DNA of 64,000 nt from the NCBI GenBank assembly GCA_026196275.1, contig JAPHTQ010000023.1, forward strand, positions 1 through 64,000, given 5' to 3'. The notes under the pieces are model-generated. The model did not search any database. It saw only the letters and a list, made by a program, of their open reading frames with translations, and was not told the origin of the DNA. Origin of the DNA: Gammaproteobacteria bacterium. Lineage in GTDB: Bacteria > Pseudomonadota > Gammaproteobacteria > Thiohalomonadales > Thiohalomonadaceae. Positions 36,163 to 44,809 of this stretch are shown here, in pieces. A program made the translations under genes and the position numbers. Position 1 is the stretch's first letter. Each line of letters opens with the position of its first letter.

Positions 36163-37098
36163 ATGTGTGTTCGCCGTACGCTGAATTTCTTGCTGTCTGC
36201 ATTGTTGATGAGCAGCATTGCCGCCACTGCACAAGAGGACGATGTACTGCAGCTGCAGCAACTCGATGAGCATGTCTATGCTGTGGTTGGCCCCTTTGGT
36301 AACCGCAGTGCGGAGAACCTGGGCAACAATGCGACCTTCGGTTTTGTGGTGACCGGTGAGGGCGTGGTGGTGATCGACGCCGGTGGTAGCTACAAGGGAG
36401 CAGCAGCTATTGATGCGCAAATCCGCAAGGTGACGGATAAACCGGTGAAGGCAGTGATCAATACCGGAGGACAGGATCACCGCTGGTTAGGCAACAGTTT
36501 TTTCAAGGAGCGTGGTGCGCAGATTATCGCCAGCGAGGCGACGGTAACCGATCACCGTCAACGCCTGCAAGACCAGATGTTCGCCCTGGGCAACCTGGTA
36601 GGCAACGAGGGGATGGCAGGTACCGAAGCGGTCTATGCCGACAAGCTCTTCAGCGAGCGTACGAGCTTCACCCTGGGGGGAACCACTTTCGAGCTTATCC
36701 ATGCAGGACCGGCGCATACCCCCGGCGACACCTTGGTCTGGTTGCCGAAGGAGCGCATCGTGTTCAGTGGCGACATCGTCTACACCGGGCGGATGTTGGG
36801 GGTGATGCCCTATTCAAACAGCCGTCACTGGATCGAAGCCTTCAATACGATGGCTGCACTTGAGCCTGAACAGATCGTGCCCGGGCACGGTCCTGTCATT
36901 ACTCTGGAGAGAGCCCGGAGTGATACGCTCGACTACCTGACCTTTCTGCGCAATGCCGTAGGCAGCTTTATGGACGAGGGTGGCAGCATTACCGAAATTG
37001 GCAGCATCGACCAGTCACCCTTCAGCTACCTGGTGGATTATGAAATCCTCAAGGGGCGCAATGCCCAGCAGGTCTATCAGGAGATGGAGTGGGAGTAG
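36163..37098 (+). CDS. exported metallo-beta-lactamase-fold protein with altered metal site
   Basis: 311 residues with signal peptide (LNFLLSALLMSSIAATA). The fold is shown by TFGFVVTGEGVVVIDAGG, then AGPAHTPGDTLVWLPKERI, FSGDIVYTGRML and VPGHGPVI. The usual HxHxDH zinc motif after NT is replaced by NTGGQDHRWLGN (residues 100-111), so most ligands of the first zinc site are missing, while later His/Asp/His residues remain. Members of this fold occur with sulfur-oxidation (SoxH-like) and quinoprotein clusters. Its function here is unknown. It is divergent from the porin and may share its control region. Confidence 0.75.
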   Translation: MCVRRTLNFLLSALLMSSIAATAQEDDVLQLQQLDEHVYAVVGPFGNRSAENLGNNATFGFVVTGEGVVVIDAGGSYKGAAAIDAQIRKVTDKPVKAVINTGGQDHRWLGNSFFKERGAQIIASEATVTDHRQRLQDQMFALGNLVGNEGMAGTEAVYADKLFSERTSFTLGGTTFELIHAGPAHTPGDTLVWLPKERIVFSGDIVYTGRMLGVMPYSNSRHWIEAFNTMAALEPEQIVPGHGPVITLERARSDTLDYLTFLRNAVGSFMDEGGSITEIGSIDQSPFSYLVDYEILKGRNAQQVYQEMEWE

Positions 37099-37171
37099 TC
37101 GCGGCGCACGGTGCACTCCGCAGGGAAGCTTGTGGCCGCCACTGCGCGCAACTGTGCTGATGTAAACCTTT

Positions 37172-37459
37172 CTAGCAGCAGGCTTGTCCACTGGCGGTGG
37201 GGCTACAGCCGCAGCTCTCTGTTACGACAGGTTTCGACTCTACGGCCTGCGCATCGAAAGCGGCGTCGAGCTTTTGCGCCGCCTCGTCACGAATGTGGCG
37301 GGCGATCTCGATCACCGCGTCGATTTGGTGTTCCGGCACACCCGCCTCACGCAGCCGTTGCAGTTGGCACTGGCCCATCGCCGGATGGCTGGCAGCGATG
37401 CCGGCGGCCAGCGATACCATGGCGACGATGGAAGAGTGAAGTTGCGGTTGTTCGGTCAT
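37172..37459 (-). CDS. small AhpD/carboxymuconolactone-decarboxylase-like protein with Cys-rich tail
   Basis: 95 residues. The helical stretch VSLAAGIAASHPAMGQCQLQ and EIARHIRDEAAQ recalls the AhpD/CMD fold, but the redox CxxC is missing. The end SCGCSPTASGQACC is rich in cysteine and could bind a soft metal or metalloid. AGGAG precedes ATG 37459. It is the last gene of the minus-strand arsenic island, 166 nt after the permease gene. Confidence 0.6.
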   Translation of the reverse strand: MTEQPQLHSSIVAMVSLAAGIAASHPAMGQCQLQRLREAGVPEHQIDAVIEIARHIRDEAAQKLDAAFDAQAVESKPVVTESCGCSPTASGQACC

Positions 37460-37579
37460 CGATTATCTCCTCTTTGATCTAAATATTTCATTATCGGTGT
37501 TCATTGCTGTCTGCCTTTGGCTCTATGCGTTGCATTCTTGCGACGGTGCGGCAGAGTGAAGAAATCCATTCTCATTCAA

Positions 37580-37607
37580 CTTTGCGCCTCTGCGCCTTTG
37601 CGGTGAG
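37580..37607. repeat. dispersed repeat copy (TTTGCGCCTCTGCGCCTTTG)
   Basis: This sequence and the following CGGTGA are one arm of the repeat that frames the pheS-pheT spacer at 10346-10617. Here it stands alone, just downstream of the DUF318 permease stop. Confidence 0.6.
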
Positions 37608-37625
37608 ATTTTTAGGGGCGCGGCA

Positions 37626-38585
37626 CTATACGGCAACGAGGTTGAAGCCCCAGCCCACCAGGGTGAAGGCCACTGCCAGTACGCCGGCGTAGAGCGCCAG
37701 AGCCGGCCACTTGATCACCTTGCGCAGGATGATCATCTCCGGCAGGGAGAGAGCGGCGATGCTCATCATAAAGGCCAGGGTGGTGCCGATGGCGACCCCC
37801 TTGCCGAGCATCGCCTCGGCCACCGGGATCACGCCGGTGGCGTTGGAGTAGAGCGGCACGCCGAGCAGTACCGCGCCGGGCACCGCCAGCCAGTTGTCTT
37901 TACCGCCAAGGTACTCGGTGACCCACCCTTCCGGTACATAGCCGTGGAACAGGGCGCCGACGGCGATGCCGGCGATGACCCATTTCCAGAGCCGACCGAC
38001 GATCTCCTTCACCTCGGACCAGGCGTAGCGGTGGCGACCCGCCAGGGAGGTGTCGGGCGCTGCCATCTGCATCTGCCCCATCTGGATCTTCCAGACATAC
38101 TCCTCGACCCAGCGCTCGGGCCTGAAGCGCTCCATGACGATACCGCCGACATAGGCGACGGTTAGCCCTGCCGCCACGTACATCAGTGTTAGCTCCCAGC
38201 CAAGGATACCGGCGAGGATAACCACCGCCACCTCGTTGATCATCGGTGAGGCGATGAGGAAGGAGAAGGTGACCCCCAGCGGGATCCCCGCTTCGACGAA
38301 GCCGATAAAGAGCGGCACCGAGGAGCAGGAGCAGAAGGGGGTGACCGCACCGAGCCCAACGGCGGTGCCACGGGCCAGCCACTTGGGCTTGCCACGCACG
38401 TAATCTCGCACCTTCTCCGGTGAGAGCAGGGCGCGCAGCAGGCCCATCACGTAGATGATTACCACCAGCATGACGAAGATCTTGGCGGTGTCCATGACGA
38501 AGAAGTGGAGCGCAGCGCCGGTGTGGGAGGCCGGATCGATCCCCATCCAGTCGAAGACGATGAAGTTGGCGAGTGCGTCGAACAT
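37626..38585 (-). CDS. DUF318 permease (ArsP-related)
   Basis: 319 residues with about eight to ten membrane helices. The family signature PFCSCSSVPLFIGFVEAGIP and FLIASPMINEVAVVIL is intact. Related proteins include ArsP, which exports trivalent organoarsenicals, and permeases found beside small redox proteins. GGAG lies upstream of ATG 38585. It sits in the arsenic island, so export of an arsenic species is plausible; the substrate is not proven by sequence. Confidence 0.82.
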   Translation of the reverse strand: MFDALANFIVFDWMGIDPASHTGAALHFFVMDTAKIFVMLVVIIYVMGLLRALLSPEKVRDYVRGKPKWLARGTAVGLGAVTPFCSCSSVPLFIGFVEAGIPLGVTFSFLIASPMINEVAVVILAGILGWELTLMYVAAGLTVAYVGGIVMERFRPERWVEEYVWKIQMGQMQMAAPDTSLAGRHRYAWSEVKEIVGRLWKWVIAGIAVGALFHGYVPEGWVTEYLGGKDNWLAVPGAVLLGVPLYSNATGVIPVAEAMLGKGVAIGTTLAFMMSIAALSLPEMIILRKVIKWPALALYAGVLAVAFTLVGWGFNLVAV

Positions 38586-38600
38586 GAGAGGCTCCAGGTT

Positions 38601-39821
38601 TTATTCTGCGCTGGCAGAGGTGGTGGTGACGGGTTGCGGCAGGGCAAAGGAGAGTACCGCAGCGGCCAGCACGAAGATGGTGGAGAACCAGAGGCACCCC
38701 TCCAGACCATAGTGCTGATAGGCCCAGCCGGAGAGTACCGTCCCGGTCAGTCGCCCCCCGGCGTTGGCCATGTAGTAGAAACCGACGTTCATCGCCACCT
38801 TGTCGTGGTCCGAGTAGGCGAGGATGAGGTAGGAGTGGACCGCCGAGTTGATGGCGAAGACCGCGCCGAAGAGCAGCAGGCCGGTGACGATCACCGCATC
38901 GGCCGGCCACCCCTGCTGCAATCCCAGCGCGATACCGGCGGGGAAGAGCGCCAGGACGAAGGCCCATAGCCGTGCGCTGCCGCCGCCCGGCCCCCGGCCG
39001 TGTCGGCTGTGGCGCAGCAGTTTCGGCGCAGCAATCTGGACAAAGCCGTAGCCGATCACCCACAGTGCCATGAAGCTGCCCACCTCGGTGAAGGACCACG
39101 CCAGCACCTCGTAGAGGAAGACAGGCAGACCCACCACGAACCAGACATCGCGCGAGCCGAAGAGGAAGAAGCGGGCCGCCGAGAGCCAGTTGATAGCAGG
39201 AATGTTCGAGAAGAGCTGGGCGAACTTCGGCTTGGACTTCATTTTGCCCACCCCGGCGGGGAGTAGCTGTGCAGTGATGATCAGTACCAGTGCCAGCATC
39301 CCGGCCAACACTGTCAGCGCGCCGCGAAAACCGACCCACTCCAGCAGCGCCGCACCGATAAAAAAGCCGGCACCCTTGAGCGCGTTCTTCGAGCCGGTGA
39401 GCAGCGCCACCCAGCGGAAGAGAGTCGACTCCTGCCCATCCTGCACCAGGCCCTTTACCGACGCCTTTGCCGACATCTTGTTCAGATCCTTGGCGATGCC
39501 CGAAAGCGCCTGCGCCGCCATCACATAGGGCACCGAGAGCCATACGTCAGGCACGGTCAGCATCAGAAGCGCCGCTACCTGCATTCCCATGCCGATCTGC
39601 ATGGTCAGGTTCAGCCCGATGCGTGCCCCCAGCCAGCCGCCTACCAGGTTAGTGACGATGCCGAAAAACTCATAAAAGAGAAACAGCATCGCCACCTCGA
39701 ACGGCGAGTAGCCGAGCTGGTGGAAGTAGAGCACCACCAGCATGCGAATGGCGCCATCGGTAATAGTGAATGACCAATACCCGCCGGTGACCACAAGATA
39801 ATTTTTCAGATTTTCATTCAT
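38601..39821 (-). CDS. arsJ: ArsJ, organoarsenical efflux MFS transporter
   Basis: 406 residues, about twelve helices. Characteristic ArsJ sequence: GYWSFTITDGAIRMLVVLYF, then FFGIVTNLVGGWLGARIGLN and QALSGIAKDLNKMSAK. ArsJ is known to expel 1-arseno-3-phosphoglycerate, made from arsenate by a partner GAPDH, and the GAPDH gene lies directly upstream in the same operon (35 nt gap). Together they give arsenate resistance without reduction. Confidence 0.92.
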   Translation of the reverse strand: MNENLKNYLVVTGGYWSFTITDGAIRMLVVLYFHQLGYSPFEVAMLFLFYEFFGIVTNLVGGWLGARIGLNLTMQIGMGMQVAALLMLTVPDVWLSVPYVMAAQALSGIAKDLNKMSAKASVKGLVQDGQESTLFRWVALLTGSKNALKGAGFFIGAALLEWVGFRGALTVLAGMLALVLIITAQLLPAGVGKMKSKPKFAQLFSNIPAINWLSAARFFLFGSRDVWFVVGLPVFLYEVLAWSFTEVGSFMALWVIGYGFVQIAAPKLLRHSRHGRGPGGGSARLWAFVLALFPAGIALGLQQGWPADAVIVTGLLLFGAVFAINSAVHSYLILAYSDHDKVAMNVGFYYMANAGGRLTGTVLSGWAYQHYGLEGCLWFSTIFVLAAAVLSFALPQPVTTTSASAE

Positions 39822-39856
39822 AAAAAAGTTTTCAACGCAAAGGCGTTAAAAATTCT

Positions 39857-40858
39857 CTAGAGAGACAACGCGACCTTGCGCGCGAGGTCCATCATGCGAT
39901 TGACGTAGCCCCATTCGTTGTCGTACCAGGCGTAGATCTTTACCTGGGTGCCGTCGGTCACCATGGTGGAGAGGGCATCAACGATACTGGAGCGAGGGTC
40001 ATTGACGTAATCCACGGAAACCAGTGGACGCTCCTCATAGCCGAGAATGCCCTTGAGTTCGCCTTCGGCGGCTTCCCTGAAGTAGCCGTTGATCTCCTCC
40101 GCCATCACCGGACGGGACGCTTCGAAGACGAAGTCGGTGAGCGAAGCATTAAGAAGAGGAACCCGAACGGCGTGGCCGTTAAGCTTGCCGGCAAGCTCGG
40201 GGAAGATTTTGGTGATCGCCCTGGCCGAGCCGGTGGTGGTGGGGATGAGCGACTGGCCACAGGCGCGTGCACGGCGCAGATCCTTGTGTCCCTTGTCGAC
40301 GATGGTCTGGGTGTTGGTGATGTCGTGGATGGTGGTCATGCAGCCGTGAACGATACCGACCTTCTCGTGCATCACCTTGACCACCGGGGCGAGGCAGTTG
40401 GTGGTGCAGGAGGCGGCGGTGAGCAGATTGTGTACCGCTGGATCGTACTGATCGTCATTGATACCGTAGACAACATTGAGCGCCCCCTCGGTGGGGGCGG
40501 CGACGATCACCTTCTTTATCCCCTGGTCGAAGTAGGCCTGCAGTGTCTCCGGTTTTTTATGGTGCTTGCCGGTCGCCTCGATGATGATGTCGCAACCGGA
40601 CCAGTCGCCATCGGCGATAGCCGCATGGCTGCTGTAGCCGATGCGTTTTTCGTCGACGAGCAGGGCATCATCGTCTGCACCACACTCATGGTTCCAGGTG
40701 CCGTGCACCGAGTCGAACTGCAGCAGATGCGCTGAACCTGCCGCATCGGTGGCGATCTCGTTGATACGCACAATCTCGAATTCGGGAAAATTCCAACCAG
40801 CCCGCAGACCGAGCCGGCCCATGCGGCCAAAACCGTTGATGCCAACCTTGATTGTCAT
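39857..40858 (-). CDS. glyceraldehyde-3-phosphate dehydrogenase, ArsJ-associated
   Basis: 333 residues. NAD-binding [13 protein letters not shown] at the N-terminus; catalytic Cys in ASCTTNC at about residue 155; STT/TGSA substrate loops ([17 protein letters not shown]) and [12 protein letters not shown] at the end. With arsenate in place of phosphate the enzyme forms 1-arseno-3-phosphoglycerate. Its position next to arsJ and behind arsR marks it as the dedicated arsenate-modifying copy rather than the glycolytic gap. Confidence 0.92.
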   Translation of the reverse strand: MTIKVGINGFGRMGRLGLRAGWNFPEFEIVRINEIATDAAGSAHLLQFDSVHGTWNHECGADDDALLVDEKRIGYSSHAAIADGDWSGCDIIIEATGKHHKKPETLQAYFDQGIKKVIVAAPTEGALNVVYGINDDQYDPAVHNLLTAASCTTNCLAPVVKVMHEKVGIVHGCMTTIHDITNTQTIVDKGHKDLRRARACGQSLIPTTTGSARAITKIFPELAGKLNGHAVRVPLLNASLTDFVFEASRPVMAEEINGYFREAAEGELKGILGYEERPLVSVDYVNDPRSSIVDALSTMVTDGTQVKIYAWYDNEWGYVNRMMDLARKVALSL

Positions 40859-40928
40859 TACTCAATTCTCTTTTGAAGAAACTCTTAGGGCGGATTGACC
40901 CGTGACGGCGTGATCCGACCCACCACTC

Positions 40929-41165
40929 CTATTCGCTGACCCATTGGCGGATCAGATCAGGTCCCGGCAGACCACCGGCGTGGACCAGCTGACCGTCAAC
41001 CACCACCCCCGGGGTCGACATGACGCCGTAGGCCATGATCTCGGCGATGTCGGTGACCTTCTCCAGTTCGATTTGAACCCCTGCCTGATCGGCAGCGGTC
41101 TGGATCAGCTTTGCGGTGGTTTCGCAGTTCTTGCAGCCGGAACCGAGTACCTTGATATTTTTCAT
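40929..41165 (-). CDS. small thioredoxin-like redox protein
   Basis: 78 residues from ATG 41165 (AGGAG 6 nt upstream). The active site GSGCKNCETTAKLIQ carries CxxC at about residues 10-13, and MSTPGVVVDGQLVHAGG is the cis-proline region. It belongs to the small redox-active disulfide proteins often found with DUF318 permeases. In the arsenic island it may reduce or carry a metalloid. Confidence 0.85.
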   Translation of the reverse strand: MKNIKVLGSGCKNCETTAKLIQTAADQAGVQIELEKVTDIAEIMAYGVMSTPGVVVDGQLVHAGGLPGPDLIRQWVSE

Positions 41166-41175
41166 GCTCAACTCC

Positions 41176-42096
41176 TTACAGGTCGTATTCGCCACTATAG
41201 GGGGTATCGCCCTCTACCACAGGCAGGGTCAGTTCGTTGCCCCAGTGGGACCAGCCGCCGTTATAGAGTCGTACATCGTTGTAACCGAGGTGTTTCAGAT
41301 GCATCCAGGCCAGACTCATGCGGAAGCCATCGTGGCAGTAGATATAGACGGTTTTCTCTTTCGGCACGCTGGCGTAGAGCCTTGCCAGCTCCTCGTCGGA
41401 TTTCCACTTCTGGTTGGCGGTGCCATCCAGGCTGACCACGTTGATGGCGCCGGGGATATGGCCGCCCATGATGGAATGGCGGATCACCTCGCCGGTGTAC
41501 ATGTCGTGCGGACGCGCATCGAGCAGTACCACGTCGGGATCGCGTCGTGAGACCACATCGTCATAGACATCGGTCCACTCGACGAACAATGCCGGGTTTG
41601 CCGGCTTGAGGGTAACCTTCCCCGGCTTTTTCACCGATTCACGCTCGGTGCTCATCTCCTCGAAGGCGCTCCATTCGACGGTACTGCCGTTGAGGATCTT
41701 CACCTGGTCCATGTTGAAACCGTAAAGCTCCAGCAGGTAATAGAGTCGGGATACGAGCGCGGTGTTGGAATCGTCGTAGAGCACCAGCGTGGAGTCGTCG
41801 TTCACCCCCCAGCGGCGCAGTGTCGCCTGAAACGCCTCGCGCGAGGGGAAGCGCATCAGCGGAGTGGCGTGGTTATCACCCAGATCCTTGAAACGCTGCA
41901 CCTGCACGGCGCCGGGAATATGCCCCACGGTCAGGTAACGATGTGGGTGGTAGCGCACCTCCAGCACCAGCAGGTTGTCATCCTCGATATGTTCGCCAAG
42001 CCAGTCGGAGTCGACCAGGAAGGCGGGCTTGCCGAGCGCCAGGGCGGGTAGAGCCAAAAGGAGCAGTAACAGCAAGGGGGCATAAGAACGTTTCAT
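41176..42096 (-). CDS. exported two-domain rhodanese-type sulfurtransferase
   Basis: 306 residues with signal peptide (LLLLLLLALPALALG), so probably periplasmic. Two rhodanese domains: the N-terminal one (VLEVRYHPHRYLTVGHIPGA) ends in VLYDDSNTA without Cys, the C-terminal one (LLDARPHDMYTGE...GHIPGA) has the catalytic Cys in IYCHDGFRMS. It may transfer sulfur from thiosulfate or 3-mercaptopyruvate. Its place between arsR and the redox protein suggests production of thiol- or thio-arsenic species, but this is inference. Confidence 0.85.
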   Translation of the reverse strand: MKRSYAPLLLLLLLALPALALGKPAFLVDSDWLGEHIEDDNLLVLEVRYHPHRYLTVGHIPGAVQVQRFKDLGDNHATPLMRFPSREAFQATLRRWGVNDDSTLVLYDDSNTALVSRLYYLLELYGFNMDQVKILNGSTVEWSAFEEMSTERESVKKPGKVTLKPANPALFVEWTDVYDDVVSRRDPDVVLLDARPHDMYTGEVIRHSIMGGHIPGAINVVSLDGTANQKWKSDEELARLYASVPKEKTVYIYCHDGFRMSLAWMHLKHLGYNDVRLYNGGWSHWGNELTLPVVEGDTPYSGEYDL

Positions 42097-42129
42097 GAAT
42101 TTTCTCCGTATCTTGTCGGGTGATGGGAT

Positions 42130-42477
42130 TCAGGCGGAGCAGACACCGCCGGGACGGTTGGGCATCTCGCCCAAGGCCGAGGCATCATGGAGGAAGGGTG
42201 CCTCGCTTTTCACACCTTCCGCAGCCGCACGAATTACCTCGTGTGCCCACGGTGGCAACCCATCCCGTATCCGGTAGTAGTTCCACAGTCCCTCCTTGCG
42301 ATCAGTGACAACTCCAACCTTGCGCAGCGCTGCCAAGTGGTGGGAGACCTTGGGTTGGGGCAGGCCCAGCGCATGGGTCAGCTCACAGACACAAAGCTCA
42401 TCATGACTGGCCAGCAGCACCACACAACGCAGCCGGGTGGCATCGGAAAGCGCCTTGAACAGCTTTATTGTATCCAT
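42130..42477 (-). CDS. arsR: ArsR-family metalloregulator
   Basis: 115 residues. Winged HTH: KALSDATRLRCVVLLASHDE, then LGLPQPKVSHHLAALRKVGV. The metalloid-binding motif is ELCVCELT (CVC in the recognition region), as in As(III)-responsive ArsR; extra C-terminal cysteine in GGVCSA. It should repress the island on the same strand and release DNA with As(III). A matching palindromic operator lies immediately upstream. Confidence 0.93.
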   Translation of the reverse strand: MDTIKLFKALSDATRLRCVVLLASHDELCVCELTHALGLPQPKVSHHLAALRKVGVVTDRKEGLWNYYRIRDGLPPWAHEVIRAAAEGVKSEAPFLHDASALGEMPNRPGGVCSA

Positions 42478-42490
42478 ATTGACCTATCTC

Positions 42491-42512
42491 TATATCTAAA
42501 TATGTAGATATA
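42491..42512 (-). promoter_or_regulatory. ArsR operator
   Basis: ATATCTA (42492-42498) and TAGATAT (42505-42511) form an inverted repeat with a 6-nt centre, 14 nt upstream of arsR. AT-rich palindromes of this kind are the usual ArsR/SmtB operators; it overlaps the likely -10 of the arsR promoter. Confidence 0.7.
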
Positions 42513-42579
42513 ATAAATAAGTCGTCCACATGGCGCAAGAGTATGAGGAGAAAAAAGAGTGGTGCGTTAGGTGTTGCGC

Positions 42580-43935
42580 TTACACCGGCCGGTAATGCGA
42601 GAGGCGCTTTAGTGCACGGGGTAGATGAACCTCGGCCACGGTACCCCTGCCTTCACGCGGCATCAGTTTTACCTCCCAGCCGTTGGCCTCAGCCAGTTGT
42701 CGTGCAATGGCCAGCCCCAGTCCGCTGCCGCCCGTGCGGCTGTTACGTGATTTTTCCAGACGAAAAAAGGGCTGAAAGACTGTCTCACGCATATTTTCGG
42801 GTATACCCGGCCCGCGATCGCTGACGTGAATGGTCAGTCCGTTGGCGCCACAGGTGTAGTCGATGCGAATGGGTTCGGACGCACCATAGCGAAGGGCGTT
42901 ATCCAGCAGGTTTGAGATGATACGGCAGAGGGCGAGACGGTTTACCTTGCTGCGACAAGGGCCACTATCGATAAACTCGACAATGGCACCACCGCGTACG
43001 GCGTCATCGGCCAATCCCTGCAGTGCCTCGCGGATGTCCGTCTGCTCCAGCTGGTTTTCTCCCAGTGCGCGGCCGACATCAAGGAATTGCCCGATAAGGC
43101 TGTTCATCTCATTCAAATCGCGCTCAAGGCTGTTTCTCAGCTCCGCATCCATCTCCTCGGGCAGCATCGCCAGTGCCAACTGCATGCGCGCCAGGGGCGT
43201 ACGCAGGTCGTGGGAGATCCCGGTCAGCATGGTGGTACGGTGTTCCAGCAGCTGCTGAATCTTCTGAGACATGGCGTTGAAACTGGTTGCCAGGGAGGAG
43301 AGCTCCCTGACGCCCTGTTCCGGCAGGGGCTCGGGCCAGACACCGGTGCCGATGAGCTGGGCGGCGCTGGAGATATCTTCAATCGGACGACTTATCCAGC
43401 GAGCTAGCAGGACCGTGGTCAACAGGATCACGATGCCACCGACACTGAGAACGATAAACAGGGCAAAAGGCGGATGTACGCCGATGCGAAATTCAGGGAA
43501 TCCTACCCGTACCGTTTCACCATCAACCATAATGTCGGCCCAGTACCAGGCATTCCCATGGTCATCATGGCTGGTTAGCAGCCGTGTATCGGGACCGATC
43601 AGCCGATGCAGGGATGTCTCGACAAACCACAGGTAAGGCAGCAGGCTGTTCGTGTATTGATGCGGGCTGGAGTCGTTGGTGATCCGGATACTGTGATCCT
43701 GCCAGAGATTTTCAGCAAAGGCGCTCGCCTCGCTCTCGCCGGCTTGATGCCACTGTTGGGCGGAGTCCTGCATGATGGTGACCAAGTCATCTGCTGAGCG
43801 CTTACCCAGTGGCACCAGCGTAAGGTAGCTGATAATGGCCAGGGTGAAGAGTTGAAAGAGGATGGAAACACCGCCGATCGTGATGAAGATCCGGCGAAAC
43901 AGACTGTTGCGTCGAGAAAGGGTCTTGGTCGACAT
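42580..43935 (-). CDS. EnvZ-type sensor histidine kinase
   Basis: 451 residues. Two membrane helices (about 12-40 and 180-200) flank a ~140-residue periplasmic domain; HAMP (WISRPIEDISSAAQLIGTG), dimerisation/H-box (TGISHDLRTPLARMQLALAM), N-box (SNLLDNALRYG), and G1 (VSDRGPGIPE), F-box and GGSGLGLAIARQ follow. It is 2 nt after the response regulator gene. The signal is unknown. It is divergent from a cytochrome c'-FadL operon, which may be the target. Confidence 0.9.
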   Translation of the reverse strand: MSTKTLSRRNSLFRRIFITIGGVSILFQLFTLAIISYLTLVPLGKRSADDLVTIMQDSAQQWHQAGESEASAFAENLWQDHSIRITNDSSPHQYTNSLLPYLWFVETSLHRLIGPDTRLLTSHDDHGNAWYWADIMVDGETVRVGFPEFRIGVHPPFALFIVLSVGGIVILLTTVLLARWISRPIEDISSAAQLIGTGVWPEPLPEQGVRELSSLATSFNAMSQKIQQLLEHRTTMLTGISHDLRTPLARMQLALAMLPEEMDAELRNSLERDLNEMNSLIGQFLDVGRALGENQLEQTDIREALQGLADDAVRGGAIVEFIDSGPCRSKVNRLALCRIISNLLDNALRYGASEPIRIDYTCGANGLTIHVSDRGPGIPENMRETVFQPFFRLEKSRNSRTGGSGLGLAIARQLAEANGWEVKLMPREGRGTVAEVHLPRALKRLSHYRPV

Positions 43936-43937
43936 GT

Positions 43938-44651
43938 TCAGCTGTCCGGACAGAACATATACCCTTCACCCCAGACGGTGCGGATAAAGGAGGGCAGGGA
44001 GGGGTCTGTTTCGAGTTTTCGTCGCAGACGGGTGATGCGCACATCAATGCTGCGATCATAGGGATTACGCTCATAGCCCTTGAGCTGGCTGAGCAGCGCA
44101 TCCCGTTCCAGTACCTGGTTGGGGTGTTCGGCAAATATCCTTAGCAGGGAGAATTCCCCGGTAGTCAGTGCCACCACTTCATCATGATAAAACAGCTGAT
44201 GGCGCTGCAGATCGAGCCGGTACGGCCCGAAGGCGATGATCTGGGCAGCAGGCTTTCCGGCTGTCTGTTCATCAGAAGTGGATCGCCGTCGCATAACAGC
44301 GCGAATGCGAGCCAGCAGTTCGCGTGGATTGAACGGTTTGGCAAGATAGTCATCCGCGCCGATCTCCAGGCCGACGATTCGATCCACATCATCGCCCCGT
44401 GCCGAGATCATGATCAGTGGCAGGTGGGATTCGCTGCGTAACTGTTTCGCCAGGGTCAGTCCATCCTCGCCGGGCAACATCAAATCGAGAATAACAAGGT
44501 CCACCTCCTGCGTTGCCAGGACCTGTTTCATCTCGACGCCATCCTGTACGGCAGTAACGTGGTACCCGTTTTCGGTCAGGTAGCGGCTCAGCAGGCTGCA
44601 CAGGGCCGGATCATCGTCAACGACCAGAAGCTGCTCTTTTTTTTCGGACAT
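43938..44651 (-). CDS. OmpR-family response regulator
   Basis: 237 residues. Receiver with acidic triad DDD near residue 11, phospho-acceptor in VDLVILDLMLPGEDG and Lys in AKPFNPRELL; winged-helix output domain from ~135 with QLKGYERNPYDRSIDVRITR and TVWGEGYMF. First gene of the pair, with GTTAC repeats about 35-60 nt upstream of its start. Confidence 0.93.
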   Translation of the reverse strand: MSEKKEQLLVVDDDPALCSLLSRYLTENGYHVTAVQDGVEMKQVLATQEVDLVILDLMLPGEDGLTLAKQLRSESHLPLIMISARGDDVDRIVGLEIGADDYLAKPFNPRELLARIRAVMRRRSTSDEQTAGKPAAQIIAFGPYRLDLQRHQLFYHDEVVALTTGEFSLLRIFAEHPNQVLERDALLSQLKGYERNPYDRSIDVRITRLRRKLETDPSLPSFIRTVWGEGYMFCPDS

Positions 44652-44686
44652 CTGTTCGATCGCTCATGGATTGACTGAAATATTTT

Positions 44687-44711
44687 GTAACAATCGGTTA
44701 CAGCTTGTTAC
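44687..44711. promoter_or_regulatory. GTTAC repeats in the divergent control region
   Basis: GTAAC (44687-44691, inverted), GTTAC (44697-44701) and GTTAC (44707-44711) are spaced by exactly 10 bp from start to start, one helical turn, as expected for OmpR-family tandem binding. They lie between the regulator gene and the cytochrome c' gene. The arrangement differs from the GTTACC-N4-GGTAAC palindromes of the sigma-54 regulon. Confidence 0.45.
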
Positions 44712-44809
44712 CGGTACGAAATTGGATAGCAACAGTATCGGCGTAACGTTTGACTGGAACCGGGAGCGCCACGGTGAAACACAAACAGCATTGTACTTGG
44801 GAGAAAAAG

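Noticed and set aside
37900-39543. 547-codon minus-strand frame overlapping arsJ and the permease
   Set aside because: It is a shifted frame of two well-supported genes on the same strand and shows no domain.
44687-44711. GTTAC elements as further sites of the sigma-54 activator
   Set aside because: The repeats are direct or everted with 10-bp period rather than GTTACC-N4-GGTAAC palindromes, and no sigma-54-like promoter was seen near them.
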